A stretch of DNA of 64,000 nucleotides, taken from positions 1 through 64,000 of the forward strand of contig NZ_CP091819.1 of the NCBI RefSeq assembly GCF_019740355.2. The letters run 5' to 3'. The translations under genes were made by a program, and so were the position numbers. Position 1 is the stretch's first letter, and every line of letters starts with the position of its first letter. This DNA comes from Paracrocinitomix mangrovi (GTDB taxonomy: Bacteria; Bacteroidota; Bacteroidia; Flavobacteriales_D; Crocinitomicaceae). The notes under the pieces were generated by a model. The model was not told the origin of the DNA and did not search any database. It saw nothing but the letters and a program-made list of their open reading frames with translations. Of this stretch, positions 37,932-49,754 are shown one piece after another.

Positions 37932-38456
37932 ATGATAAAGAATATTGATGAAGGTATCACTTACGACTACCTGGCTCATGGCTTTGGAGTTATTTTGTTG
38001 GTAGGAGGATTAGGTTGGCTTATTCATGGATTTGTATCTCTGTTAGGATTAGTAATTGGTATTGCAATTATTACAATGAAAGGGGGAGTTGAGGTAGATT
38101 TGGCTAATAAAAAATGGAGAAAGTATAATTCATTTTTCGGTGTTAAGTTTGGCACTTGGCGAAGTTTAGCGAATGTGAATCATGTTAGAATTAGTTATGA
38201 ATCTCAGGATGCAATGAGTGCAGAAGCACAAACTACGGCTTATATGTCAGCAAATCCTGTTGTTGGAGCAGTGAAATGTTATGAGATGATTTTTAGCTAC
38301 AGTGATAATTTCAATAAAGATGAGTTGGTGCATAGCTTTACTAAAATGAAAGCGGCGTTTGAAATGGCAAAAATCTTGAAAGAAGACCTGAATATTGAAG
38401 TGACTAACTATCTCCTTAAAATGCAGGGTGTCTTAGGTAAATATCGTAAAAGGTAG
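37932..38456 (+). CDS. Small membrane protein with soluble C-terminal domain, unknown function
   Basis: A 174-residue protein with one or two membrane helices near the N-terminus (about 13-50, glycine/leucine-rich) followed by a soluble domain of beta strands and a final helix, perhaps PH-like (VDLANKKWRKYNSFFGVKFG...). I recognise no family. It follows the esterase-like gene by two bases, so it belongs to the same transcript as the AAA+ protein. Confidence 0.7.
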   Translation: MIKNIDEGITYDYLAHGFGVILLVGGLGWLIHGFVSLLGLVIGIAIITMKGGVEVDLANKKWRKYNSFFGVKFGTWRSLANVNHVRISYESQDAMSAEAQTTAYMSANPVVGAVKCYEMIFSYSDNFNKDELVHSFTKMKAAFEMAKILKEDLNIEVTNYLLKMQGVLGKYRKR

Positions 38457-38514
38457 TTGATAAAATACGTGTATAACTTCCTGATAAATCAGTAACGATC
38501 TTCAATAAATCTGT

Positions 38515-38522
38515 TAATTTTG
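38515..38522 (+). promoter_or_regulatory. Candidate -7 element for the E1 gene
   Basis: TAATTTTG matches TAnnTTTG exactly, 24 bases before the ATG at 38547. No good -33 TTG is present. Confidence 0.4.
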
Positions 38523-38546
38523 GCCTAATAAATCCATTTAAGCTGC

Positions 38547-40550
38547 ATGGCTAAGAAAAGCAACAAATCCAGTATTAAGTTCGATAGACAAAAATTGTCG
38601 GACAATGAATTAGTAGATATCTATAAAGCCCTTATTAAACCAAGATTGATAGAGGAGAAAATGTTAATCCTTTTGAGACAAGGAAAAATTTCTAAATGGT
38701 TTTCTGGATGGGGGCAAGAAGCAATTTCTGTAGGAATTACTTTAGGTTTGGATGAAGATGAATATATCTTCCCAATGCATAGAAATCTAGGGGTTTTTAC
38801 TTCTAGAAACATTCCTTTAAATAGATTATTTGCTCAATTTCAAGGAAAAATGACTGGTTTCACCAAAGGAAGAGATCGTTCTTTTCACTTTGGAACAAAA
38901 GAGCATCATATTGTTGGGATGATATCTCACTTGGGGCCACAATTAGCGTTGGGAACTGGTGTTGCATTAGCGCATAAATTAAGAGGAGAAGGGAAGGTTG
39001 CTTTGGCAGTAACAGGTGATGGTGGAGCAAGTGAGGGAGATTTTCATGAAGCATTGAATGTGGCTTCTGTTTGGGATGTTCCTGTAATTTTTGTTGTGGA
39101 GAATAATCAATGGGGATTATCAACACCTTCAAATGAGCAATTTAGATGTAAGCAGTTTACAGATAAAGGAGTAGGCTATGGAATGGATGCTTTTCAAATT
39201 GATGGTAACAATATTTTAGAGGTTTATCATGCAGTTAGAAAAATTGCATCTTCTCTGAGAGAAAACCCTCGTCCTTTTTTATTGGAATGTGTTTCTTTCA
39301 GAATGAGAGGGCATGAAGAAGCATCAGGAACCAAATACTACCCTGAAGGTATTCAGGATGAATGGGAGAAAAAAGATCCTGTTACTAACTACGAAGCATA
39401 TTTGCTATCAGAAGGAGTTTTGACTGAAGCAAAAGCAGAGAAGATTAAAAAAGAAATCAAAAAAGAAATCCAGGATGAATTAGAAGTAGCTTATGCTGAG
39501 CCTAATGTTACTCCTGACACAGATTTTGAAGTAAATGATGTTTATGCACCTTACAATCCTGAATATACTGCTCCAGATTTTAGCAATACTTCAGAAAAAA
39601 GATTTGTGGATGCTGTGTCTGATGGTTTGCGTCAAAGTATGCAAAAGTTTGATGACTTAATAATCATGGGTCAGGATATAGCAGAATATGGAGGTGTTTT
39701 CAAAGTAACTGAAGGATTTGTAGAAGAATTCGGAAAAGATAGAATCAGAAATACCCCTATTTGTGAGTCTGCAATTGTGGGAACAGCGCTTGGACTCTCA
39801 ATAAACGGAATGAAAGGTGTGATGGAAATGCAATTTGCTGATTTCGTAACTGTAGGTTTTAATCAGATTGTAAATAATCTGGCTAAACTTCACTATAGAT
39901 GGGGTGAAAAAGCGGATGTTGTTGTAAGAATGCCAACTGGTGGAGGTTCTGCCGCAGGTCCGTTTCATTCACAAAGCAATGAGGCCTGGTTTACGCATAC
40001 ACCGGGATTAAAAGTAGTTTATCCTTCATCTCCTCATGAGGCCAAAGGTTTATTGGCTGCTTCAATTGAAGATCCTAATCCTGTAATTTTCTTTGAGCAT
40101 AAAGGTTTGTATAGATCTATCAAAGAAGAAGTGCCTGACAATTATTACACACTAGAAATTGGTAAAGCTAATTTGGTGAGAGAAGGTAAATCTGCATCTG
40201 TAATTACTTACGGAATGGGAGTTCACTGGGCAAAAGAAGTAGCTGAGAAACACAATCTTGATATTGATATTCTTGATTTAAGAACTTTGCTTCCGCTTGA
40301 TATGGATGCAATTTATACTACAGCACGCAAAACAGGACGTGTACTTATTTTACATGAAGATTGCTTAACTGGTGGAATAGGAGGAGAAATCTCAGCTCGA
40401 ATTACTGAAGAGTGTTTTGAGTATTTAGATGCTCCTGTAATGCGCGAAGCCAGTTTAGATACGCCTGTTCCTTTTGATGGTGAATTGGAAAAAAACTTCA
40501 TGCCTAAGGATAGGTTTGAGCAAAAAATTCAGGATCTAATCAACTACTAA
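38547..40550 (+). CDS. 2-oxoacid dehydrogenase E1, alpha and beta subunits fused
   Basis: A thiamine-diphosphate enzyme that decarboxylates a 2-oxoacid and passes the acyl group to lipoyl-E2. The first half (about 1-340) is an E1-alpha: the cofactor motif runs from GDGGASEGDFHEAL (about 158) to NNQW some 30 residues later. The second half (about 355-667) is an E1-beta: MGQDIAEYGGVFKVTEGF, QFADF and the C-terminal ILHEDCLTGGIGGEI. Fused alpha/beta E1 proteins of this size are common in Bacteroidota and are usually assigned to branched-chain 2-oxoacids, though pyruvate cannot be excluded. E2 and E3 genes are not adjacent; the flavoprotein at 55.6-57.1 kb lacks the cysteines expected of E3. Confidence 0.93.
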   Translation: MAKKSNKSSIKFDRQKLSDNELVDIYKALIKPRLIEEKMLILLRQGKISKWFSGWGQEAISVGITLGLDEDEYIFPMHRNLGVFTSRNIPLNRLFAQFQGKMTGFTKGRDRSFHFGTKEHHIVGMISHLGPQLALGTGVALAHKLRGEGKVALAVTGDGGASEGDFHEALNVASVWDVPVIFVVENNQWGLSTPSNEQFRCKQFTDKGVGYGMDAFQIDGNNILEVYHAVRKIASSLRENPRPFLLECVSFRMRGHEEASGTKYYPEGIQDEWEKKDPVTNYEAYLLSEGVLTEAKAEKIKKEIKKEIQDELEVAYAEPNVTPDTDFEVNDVYAPYNPEYTAPDFSNTSEKRFVDAVSDGLRQSMQKFDDLIIMGQDIAEYGGVFKVTEGFVEEFGKDRIRNTPICESAIVGTALGLSINGMKGVMEMQFADFVTVGFNQIVNNLAKLHYRWGEKADVVVRMPTGGGSAAGPFHSQSNEAWFTHTPGLKVVYPSSPHEAKGLLAASIEDPNPVIFFEHKGLYRSIKEEVPDNYYTLEIGKANLVREGKSASVITYGMGVHWAKEVAEKHNLDIDILDLRTLLPLDMDAIYTTARKTGRVLILHEDCLTGGIGGEISARITEECFEYLDAPVMREASLDTPVPFDGELEKNFMPKDRFEQKIQDLINY

Positions 40551-40554
40551 AAAG

Positions 40555-41055
40555 ATGAAAAACGTCATCTTAAAAGTGCCATACTGGTTATTTACATTGG
40601 CGATTTTTACACCTTTAATCGTATGGAAACTAGGTCTCTTAGGACCTGATGACGATTTTTTGTGGTTGATGATTTTGTTGATCCCTCCATTTGTCGGAAC
40701 AATTTGGGGTGTTGGGGTTGCAGATTATATGTGCGCTGAATCAAAAGATTATAAACCTTTTCGCTTAATAATTCTCTTATATCTTTTATTTATCACATTA
40801 TCCATTTTATCTCTTGTTTTGCCTGAAAGCAGAAAGGTTGGATTCATTTTTTACCTGGCTACCTTGATAGATTTAATATTTATTGGTCTGTTGCAAATGA
40901 AGTTGATAGGTAAGGTGTTTTATGCCAGATCCGCTTGGTATGTCTTTATTGAAATTGTGGCATATCCTATTGGAATGATGACGCTTACGCCAACAATTAT
41001 TGAGTGGGAGAAAGGTGGTAAATTTGAAAAAGATGATGAAATAGAGGTGGAGTAG
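40555..41055 (+). CDS. Multi-pass membrane protein, unknown function
   Basis: A 166-residue protein with about four to five membrane helices (for example LFTLAIFTPLIVW, LWLMILLIPPFVGTIWGV, LIILLYLLFITLSILSLVL, FYLATLIDLIFIGLL) and an acidic C-terminal tail. No family is recognised. It begins four bases after the E1 stop and converges with the MOSC gene two bases on. Confidence 0.75.
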   Translation: MKNVILKVPYWLFTLAIFTPLIVWKLGLLGPDDDFLWLMILLIPPFVGTIWGVGVADYMCAESKDYKPFRLIILLYLLFITLSILSLVLPESRKVGFIFYLATLIDLIFIGLLQMKLIGKVFYARSAWYVFIEIVAYPIGMMTLTPTIIEWEKGGKFEKDDEIEVE

Positions 41056-41057
41056 AT

Positions 41058-41705
41058 TTAGCGTAAAGCCTTTAGCCTTTTCTCCATTCCTTCTTTACAC
41101 TCCTCAGTTACATAAGTTTGTTGAAGTAAGAACTGAATGCGTTCAATATCATTACAATCGTCAGTATAACTAAGATGATATAGTTCTACTAAACCTAAAT
41201 TGTAATCACCTCTCTTTACCAGTTTCATTTGATCATTAACAGAAACTTTACCGGTTTTCAATACGCTAACATAAGTTCCGGGTCTTTCAAATGAGATGAA
41301 TTTTTTAAGTACAGTTTGACTGTCAAATCTTATTCCTAGTTTAAAACAAGGAAATCGTGGTTGACTTATTTCAACCAAAGTTTCACCAATAGCGTATTGA
41401 TCGCCAATCATAATTTGAGTATCGTCAAATCCTTCTACTGTTATATTTTCTCCAAACATCCCATGTTCAAAATTAAGTTGGGGATATTCTTTTTTCCAAT
41501 AATTGTAGTGATCTGCGCTATAGATGTAGCAAGCTTTGTCTATCCCTCCATGGTATTTTCTATCAATAACATGGTCATTTTCTACATCTTCTGTACCAAG
41601 AATTATTGAGTCAGTAATTGGGGATTTAAAGATGCCTGTGTAAACGGTTTTTCCTCTCCATTTAACAGCTTTTTTTTCTCCAATATTAGTAGAGATAACA
41701 CGCAT
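41058..41705 (-). CDS. YiiM-like MOSC-domain protein
   Basis: A 215-residue protein with a MOSC domain, a sulfur-carrier fold related to the C-terminus of molybdenum cofactor sulfurase. The family pattern is visible: KYHGGIDKACYIYSADHYNYW, then FGENITVEGFDD, and the conserved Cys in ISQPRFPCFKLG. YiiM-type members reduce N-hydroxylated compounds with molybdenum cofactor. The stop of the SDR gene upstream is directly followed by this start, with no gap. It is the last gene of a three-gene minus-strand run. Confidence 0.9.
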   Translation of the reverse strand: MRVISTNIGEKKAVKWRGKTVYTGIFKSPITDSIILGTEDVENDHVIDRKYHGGIDKACYIYSADHYNYWKKEYPQLNFEHGMFGENITVEGFDDTQIMIGDQYAIGETLVEISQPRFPCFKLGIRFDSQTVLKKFISFERPGTYVSVLKTGKVSVNDQMKLVKRGDYNLGLVELYHLSYTDDCNDIERIQFLLQQTYVTEECKEGMEKRLKALR

Positions 41706-42398
41706 TTACGGAGTAGATTTTGAAACAGAAATGATTTTTCCGTTCATCCATTTATTGGCTTTCAAAGAAAAGTCCGCAATGTATTCTGCCATATCTATTG
41801 GTCCCATTGGTGCTTCGTAACCTGGGAAAGCTTCTTCTAACATCTCTGTTTGAACAGCTCCTAATGCCAAGCAGTTTACCTGGATGTTTTCATCTTTTAA
41901 CTCTTCTGCTAAACATTCTGTAAATCCTGCAACTGCTGCTTTAGATGAACTGTAGATTCCAATTCCAGGAAATTTAGCAGATCCCTGAACTCCGCCTACA
42001 GAACCAATGTTTACAATATGACCACCGTTTTTCATAAAAGGAACCACTGCCTGACATGCAGCAACTAATCCAAAAACGTTGGTTGCGTAAACATCTTTAA
42101 TATCTTTTGCAGTAGTTTCTAAAAACGGTTTGTTTACCAGATAACCTGCATTGTTAATCAAAATGTCAACATGCTGAAAATGCTCATTAATAATGGTGCT
42201 AATATATTCCCTAACATTGTCTGCAGCCAAATCAAGAGATGCAATTTTTACGGGATTCAAGGTGGTCATTTGCAATTCTTTCAACTTGTCCAAATTGCGA
42301 GACATCACTAATACATTGTGATCCTCAGCTAGCTTTTTAGCTAATTCTCTACCAATTCCTCTACTGGCACCAATTACTATGATGTTTTTACTCATCAT
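41706..42398 (-). CDS. Short-chain dehydrogenase/reductase
   Basis: A 230-residue classical SDR: cofactor loop GASRGIG near the N-terminus, NNAG in the fourth strand, catalytic Ser in NIGSVGG, and YSSSK as the YxxxK motif. An Arg after the second strand (SRNLDKL) favours NADPH. Two adjacent ATG codons open the gene; the first shares a base with the upstream stop (TAATG). The substrate is unknown; expression with the PaaE-like reductase suggests an oxidoreductase unit. Confidence 0.92.
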   Translation of the reverse strand: MMSKNIIVIGASRGIGRELAKKLAEDHNVLVMSRNLDKLKELQMTTLNPVKIASLDLAADNVREYISTIINEHFQHVDILINNAGYLVNKPFLETTAKDIKDVYATNVFGLVAACQAVVPFMKNGGHIVNIGSVGGVQGSAKFPGIGIYSSSKAAVAGFTECLAEELKDENIQVNCLALGAVQTEMLEEAFPGYEAPMGPIDMAEYIADFSLKANKWMNGKIISVSKSTP

Positions 42399-43468
42399 TA
42401 GTATTCGTCATACGAAATGACAACTTTCTCTGTAATAGGGTGAGATTGACAAGTTAAAACAAAACCTTCAGCAACTTCATCTTCTTCTAGCGCATAGTTT
42501 AATTTCATTTTAACTTTTCCTTCTAATACTTTCGCTTTACAAGTACAACAAACTCCTCCTTTACAAGAGAAAGGAACATCTGCATCTGCATCTTGTGCTG
42601 CCGATAAAACATCCGGTCCATCAGACTTTAAAGTAAAGCTGTATTCTTCGTCATCAATAATAACTGTAACGTTTGAGTTTACAATAACATCTTCTCCTAT
42701 ACTTACATTTGCCTCATCAGCTGCTGCAACAGGCGTAGTAAATAATTCAAAGTGAACTTTGTGTAATAAACCTTTGCTGATATAGAAGTCTTTTACGCAT
42801 TCAATCATTGATTCAGGTCCACAAGTGTAAACTCCTTCAATTTTTAAATCTCTCAATTCAGCATCAAAGAAATGAGCACATTTATCATTATCGATTCTTC
42901 CATTTCTATTTGCATCTCCACTGTCTTCTCTACTTAAAATATATCTAAGATTGAAATTGCTGTATTTTGAGTCTAAGCCGTCAAAAGTTGATTTAAAGAT
43001 GGTGTCAGCAGCAGTTTTGTTTCCATAGTATAAAAACACATTGCTGTTGCTTTCAGTTTCTAAAATAGACTTGATCATTGATAAAACAGGAGTCACTCCA
43101 CTTCCTGCAGCATAAAACACATAATTATTAGCATTGACGCTATTAGGTGTAATTGTAAAACCACCTTCAGGAGTCATTACTTCCATTTGATCGCCTGCCT
43201 TTAAGCTGTTATTGGCATAAGAAGAAAACTTACCGTTTTCTACTTCTTTTACTGCAACACGTAATTCATTGTCATTAATTCCTGAACAAATAGAGTATGA
43301 TCTTCTAACATCTTCTCCATTTATCATGGCTTTTAATGTCAAATACTGTCCTGGAACATATTTGTAAGCATCTGCTAAATTAGCAGGTACGTCAAATGCA
43401 ATTGAAACTGTATCAGCAGTTTCTTTTCTAATATCTTTGATTGTCAGTTGATTAAAAGTGGCTCTCAT
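42398..43468 (-). CDS. PaaE-like ferredoxin-NAD(P)H reductase with plant-type [2Fe-2S] domain
   Basis: A 356-residue electron-transfer protein. The N-terminal part has an FAD domain (RRSYSICSG near 55-63) and an NAD(P)H domain (about 110-235, with AAGSGVTPVLSMI and CGPESMI). The C-terminal part is a plant-type ferredoxin with Cys302, Cys307, Cys310 and Cys340. This layout matches PaaE of the phenylacetyl-CoA epoxidase and related hydroxylase reductases. The PaaABCD partners are not in the window, so it more likely serves another oxygenase or desaturase. It leads the reductase-SDR-MOSC run. Confidence 0.9.
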   Translation of the reverse strand: MRATFNQLTIKDIRKETADTVSIAFDVPANLADAYKYVPGQYLTLKAMINGEDVRRSYSICSGINDNELRVAVKEVENGKFSSYANNSLKAGDQMEVMTPEGGFTITPNSVNANNYVFYAAGSGVTPVLSMIKSILETESNSNVFLYYGNKTAADTIFKSTFDGLDSKYSNFNLRYILSREDSGDANRNGRIDNDKCAHFFDAELRDLKIEGVYTCGPESMIECVKDFYISKGLLHKVHFELFTTPVAAADEANVSIGEDVIVNSNVTVIIDDEEYSFTLKSDGPDVLSAAQDADADVPFSCKGGVCCTCKAKVLEGKVKMKLNYALEEDEVAEGFVLTCQSHPITEKVVISYDEY

Positions 43469-43664
43469 TTAGCTAAATTTTGAAATATTCTCAAATTAAA
43501 AGTTGTCCTTTCTTTTTTATTGAGGAGGTACAAAAATAATCGTATTAATTTAATGCTGAACGCTCTTCCATTTTTTTCATTCTTTTACTATCTTTAAAGA
43601 GTACAAAATAAATTCTGTTTAAGTACGTCCATAATAGTAATTGAGGAGTTAATTTTTTTTCAAA

Positions 43665-45635
43665 TTGGGATCTTTTAGAATTAACATTTTAATGTCATTA
43701 TTGTTGCTGACGGGATTAAATTCCTTTGGTCAGTACGAAGAATTATTGGCAAAATATCAAAAGGAATTTCCTGATAGATCTGCTGTTGTATTATCGCACG
43801 AACAGTTAGTGGAAATTGATATTGATGACAAAACTGGAGAGTTGTCAATTATTGAAACTGATTACGAGCATATTTTATTTCTCAAAGAAGTTTCAAAATA
43901 CTACACGGATCAAAGTATTTCTTTATCACAGTTTTTTGAAGATATAGTGGAAGTTGAAGCAGCTTCATTTAATCCTAAAGGGAAGAAAATGAAAGTAAAA
44001 AAGGACAACTTTAGGGTTGTAGATTCACCACCTTCAAGCTGGGTTTTTCATGATGATGATCAAGAGTTAATATTTGATTTGCCCGAGCTTGGAGAAGGAT
44101 ACCGAAGTGAAATTAGCTACACTAAAAAAATCAAGCATCCTGAATTTTTTGATGTCTTTCATTTTATGTCCGGCTATCCTGTAATTGAAAGCAAGGTGAA
44201 GATTGTATATCCTCAAGAGGTTAAATTAAAATTCTTTGAGCGAGCAATGGATGGTTTTGAAGTTGATCGTCAAGAAACAGTTGATAAAAAGGGGAAAAAA
44301 GAATCTGTTTGGTTGGTGAAAAATGTCCCTCCATATAGAACAGAAGATGGAAGTACGAATATTAAAAATCACATTCCACATCTGATTGCGCAAATCCAAT
44401 CTTATCAACACAATGGAGAAACCAAAAAAGTAATTGAAAACCTGGATGATTTACACGCATTTTTTGAAGAGCTGTTGCTATTGAAAGGTGATGAGTCAAA
44501 TAGGTCTGAGTTGAATAAAGTAGTAAAAGAAATTACTGAAGGAAAAGAAACTCAATTGGAAAAAATGGAAGCCATCTTTAAATGGGTTCAGGATAATATC
44601 AAGTACATAGCATTTGAAGATGGTATCAATGGTTATGTGCCTAGATCATGCTCTTCTGTTATCAAAAATAGATTTGGCGACTGTAAAGATATGGGGAACC
44701 TTTTAGTTGAAATGCTAACTGAGGCAGGTGTGGAAAATGCACATGTAGCTTGGGTTGGAACAAGAGATATTCCGTATTTAATGAGCGAAATTCCGTCACC
44801 ATTAACTTGTAATCATGTGATTTGTGTAGTAGAAAAACCAAAAGACCAGCAAGATGATCATAAATACTATTATCTGGATGCTACCGGTTCTGAATCTTCT
44901 TATTTATTACCACCTATGGGAGTGCAAAGTAAAGAGTTGTTAGTGCATCAGGGACCGGGAAAGTATGACTTGTATAAAGTTCCTGCAACGGCAGCAGATC
45001 AAAATTATATTAAATCTGTCGTGCAATATACCATTACAGCTTCAGACTCTTTATATGGTTGTGGCTTTGATACTTATGGCGGATACGAAAGGGAAACCAA
45101 AACATATTATTTAGCAAATCTTAAACATGATGATTTAGATGATTATGTTAAGGAAATTGCCTTAGGTGGTGCTAATAGGTTTCGTTTAAAATCTTATGAT
45201 GTTGAAGGTTTAAACGATATGCAATCTGAATTAGACTTGACTTATGAGTTTACTTTGGATAACATTTCAATTGAATATGGTGAAGATATCATTATCAATC
45301 CAACATTATTTAAGCCTAGAATTAGAAAATATAACACAGATGATTACAAGTTTACAAGAGAAAAATCAAGACACCGAACAATTGATTACTTGTATGAAAT
45401 TGATCTTTCTGATGCATACACAGTAAAGTATCTACCCGAAGATGTTCACTATGATCATGATCTCTTCAATTTTGATGCAGAATTTAAGCAAGAGGGAAAT
45501 AAGGTGATTATCACCATGAAATACCAGTATCACTTACTTGAAATTCCAACAGATTTATTTGATGACTGGAATGAGTTCTCAAAAAGTATCAATTCAGCAA
45601 CTATTCAAAATCTAATTCTTCACAAAATTAAATGA
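43665..45635 (+). CDS. DUF3857/transglutaminase-like exported protein
   Basis: A 656-residue exported protein with an N-terminal DUF3857 region (about 45-250), a transglutaminase-like core (about 285-420), and a beta-rich C-terminal part. The core has an intact catalytic triad: Cys340 in FGDCKDMGNLL, His384 in NHV and Asp405 in YLDATG. It may be a cysteine protease or crosslinker of the envelope; the substrate is unknown. The start is uncertain: the TTG at 43665 gives a signal peptide ending NSFGQ, and the ATG at 43692 gives a shorter one. Its stop overlaps the next gene (ATGA). Confidence 0.85.
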   Translation: MGSFRINILMSLLLLTGLNSFGQYEELLAKYQKEFPDRSAVVLSHEQLVEIDIDDKTGELSIIETDYEHILFLKEVSKYYTDQSISLSQFFEDIVEVEAASFNPKGKKMKVKKDNFRVVDSPPSSWVFHDDDQELIFDLPELGEGYRSEISYTKKIKHPEFFDVFHFMSGYPVIESKVKIVYPQEVKLKFFERAMDGFEVDRQETVDKKGKKESVWLVKNVPPYRTEDGSTNIKNHIPHLIAQIQSYQHNGETKKVIENLDDLHAFFEELLLLKGDESNRSELNKVVKEITEGKETQLEKMEAIFKWVQDNIKYIAFEDGINGYVPRSCSSVIKNRFGDCKDMGNLLVEMLTEAGVENAHVAWVGTRDIPYLMSEIPSPLTCNHVICVVEKPKDQQDDHKYYYLDATGSESSYLLPPMGVQSKELLVHQGPGKYDLYKVPATAADQNYIKSVVQYTITASDSLYGCGFDTYGGYERETKTYYLANLKHDDLDDYVKEIALGGANRFRLKSYDVEGLNDMQSELDLTYEFTLDNISIEYGEDIIINPTLFKPRIRKYNTDDYKFTREKSRHRTIDYLYEIDLSDAYTVKYLPEDVHYDHDLFNFDAEFKQEGNKVIITMKYQYHLLEIPTDLFDDWNEFSKSINSATIQNLILHKIK

Positions 45636-47578
45636 TTAAAAAGGTTCTCATAGCAGCATTGACTTTAATGACTATTCAGTCATTTGGTCAACGTTTTCCT
45701 TTTTACGAAAATCATGAATTGGAAAAGGATCCTGTTTTGGATACTCGAGTAGTGGAAAACGAAATGTATCACTACACTAAATATCTCATGAGTGTTGAGT
45801 ATATCTGGAACGGAAATGATGGCAGGTATTACAAGTATGAGACAGAGCATTATAAAGTAAAACTGAGTACCAATGCTGCAATTGAGGAGTTTAATAAAGT
45901 TTACATTTCTGCAGAGGACGTAATTAAACTGCAACGCATTGAAACCAGGGTAATTAAAGAAGATAAAGTCGTTGAAATAGATCCAAAAATTGAGGAGTTC
46001 AACAGTGAAGATGAAAGTGAAAGAGTTTTCTATTTTCCTTTATCAGGAATTGAATTAGGTGACGAGATTGAAGTATTATATACGGTTCAAAAAGAATCAG
46101 ATACTGAAGGTGATCAGTATTATTTTCAATCAGATATCCCGATATACGATTTTGACTTTTATTTCATTGCTCCAAATGATACTTATTTCAAATTTTTAGC
46201 CCACAATGGATTAAAGAAGCCTGAGTTGGTGGATACTATCCTTCAAAAACATCAATGGACTATTCACATGGATTCAATTCCGGCACTCGAGCCTGAGTAT
46301 TTTTCAGAGTACAACAATACTTCCATGAAATTGGATATTTCGCTTCGTGGATTTGACTCTCCATATGACAATAGTTTTTCTCCTTATGAACAGTTCAATA
46401 ATAGTTTGAATATGGTTTATAATTCCCCGATTAGAAAAAAGGACATGAAGGCTTTAAAAAGTTTGAATGAGGAATTGGGAGTGCATAAAATGCGATCAGA
46501 AGAAGATAAAATAAGAAAGATTGAGCATTTTATTAAGGTGGACCTATTGGTTTCTTCAAATGTGCCTGATATGTTTCTGTCTGATGTTGTCAAATACAGA
46601 AAAGCCAATTCTATTAGTGCAATTCAATTATATATGGGCTTGTGTAAAGAGGCTAATATTCCTTATCAATACGGATTTATTTCTGACAGATACGATACGC
46701 AATTAAGCAGTGAAATTGAGTCAATGTACTTTTTGCAAAATTACTTCATGTACTTCCCGGACATTGATCAATATTTGGCTCCTCTAGATTTTTCAACAAG
46801 ATTGGGATATATGAATGCCGACTGGATTCCAAATAATGGGTATTTTTTAGTGGAGAAAAAGTATCCTTACAGATCAACAAATTGGGAAATAAAACCGGTG
46901 AAAAGCACAGCTGCTCATGACAATATTGATAGCATTATTATTCGTATTAAAGTGCAGGAAGATATGCAAGAGAGTACCTTAACGGTAGAAAGACATTTGA
47001 AAGGATATAAAGCAGGAGAATATCAGACATATTACTATTTGTATTCAGATGAAAAACGCAAAGAATATCATGATGAGTTATTGAACTTTATGAAAGATAA
47101 CTCAACATTTGCAATGACAGATATTCAAAACATTAATCCTGAAGACGCCTTTGTTAAGCCTTTGGTGATTAAAGGGAAATTGACAGAATTGAATACACCA
47201 TTTTTAGAAATAGCAAAAGACAAAACTATATTTAAACTGGGTAATTTATTTGGAGAACACGTTAGTGTAGATGAATTAGAAAAAAAGAAAAGCGATTTTG
47301 TTTTTTCAAATCCAATGATCAGATCTTACACAGTGATAGTGGAGTTTCCTAAAGAAGTCAAAGTAGCCAATAATGATGATGTTTTTGTTACGGAGGATTA
47401 TTGTGAACTGGAGGATATCAACATGATTGCAGGCTTCAAATTAGAAGGAAACAAACTGACTTTTTCTACCAGAGAAGAGTACTTATCTCAGCGATATAAA
47501 ATTGAAGATAAAATCGAAGTTTTTAAAGCATTTGAGTTTTATCATGAGATCAGTAAGATGAATCTAATAATCGAATAG
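45632..47578 (+). CDS. DUF3857/transglutaminase-like paralogue without catalytic residues
   Basis: A 648-residue paralogue of the preceding protein with the same order of parts and a signal peptide ending QSFGQ. The transglutaminase core is kept in shape (VVKYRKANSISAIQLYMGLCKEA) but the catalytic Cys is replaced by Ser327, the His position reads as Tyr or Phe (QNYFMYF) and the Asp position is changed (YLAPLD). It is therefore likely not an enzyme by the usual chemistry. It is coupled to the active copy by a 4-base overlap, which suggests a paired function such as a scaffold or regulator. Confidence 0.82.
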   Translation: MIKKVLIAALTLMTIQSFGQRFPFYENHELEKDPVLDTRVVENEMYHYTKYLMSVEYIWNGNDGRYYKYETEHYKVKLSTNAAIEEFNKVYISAEDVIKLQRIETRVIKEDKVVEIDPKIEEFNSEDESERVFYFPLSGIELGDEIEVLYTVQKESDTEGDQYYFQSDIPIYDFDFYFIAPNDTYFKFLAHNGLKKPELVDTILQKHQWTIHMDSIPALEPEYFSEYNNTSMKLDISLRGFDSPYDNSFSPYEQFNNSLNMVYNSPIRKKDMKALKSLNEELGVHKMRSEEDKIRKIEHFIKVDLLVSSNVPDMFLSDVVKYRKANSISAIQLYMGLCKEANIPYQYGFISDRYDTQLSSEIESMYFLQNYFMYFPDIDQYLAPLDFSTRLGYMNADWIPNNGYFLVEKKYPYRSTNWEIKPVKSTAAHDNIDSIIIRIKVQEDMQESTLTVERHLKGYKAGEYQTYYYLYSDEKRKEYHDELLNFMKDNSTFAMTDIQNINPEDAFVKPLVIKGKLTELNTPFLEIAKDKTIFKLGNLFGEHVSVDELEKKKSDFVFSNPMIRSYTVIVEFPKEVKVANNDDVFVTEDYCELEDINMIAGFKLEGNKLTFSTREEYLSQRYKIEDKIEVFKAFEFYHEISKMNLIIE

Positions 47579-47706
47579 GGCTAATTTAAATTGATTTAAA
47601 GCGATTTATTACCCATGTCATTCTAGATTTCAAATCAATGTTAATTACGTGTTAATAACTACTATCAAAACGACTCATTTTTCTCGGTTTAAACATACTC
47701 GTTTAG

Positions 47707-49728
<2,022 letters not shown>

Positions 49729-49754
49729 TTAAAACTTTAATTTAAGTTACGAGA

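Noticed and set aside
38860-39132. His/Pro/Leu-rich minus-strand frame inside the E1 gene
   Set aside because: It is a complementary-strand shadow of a strongly conserved gene with no independent coding signal.
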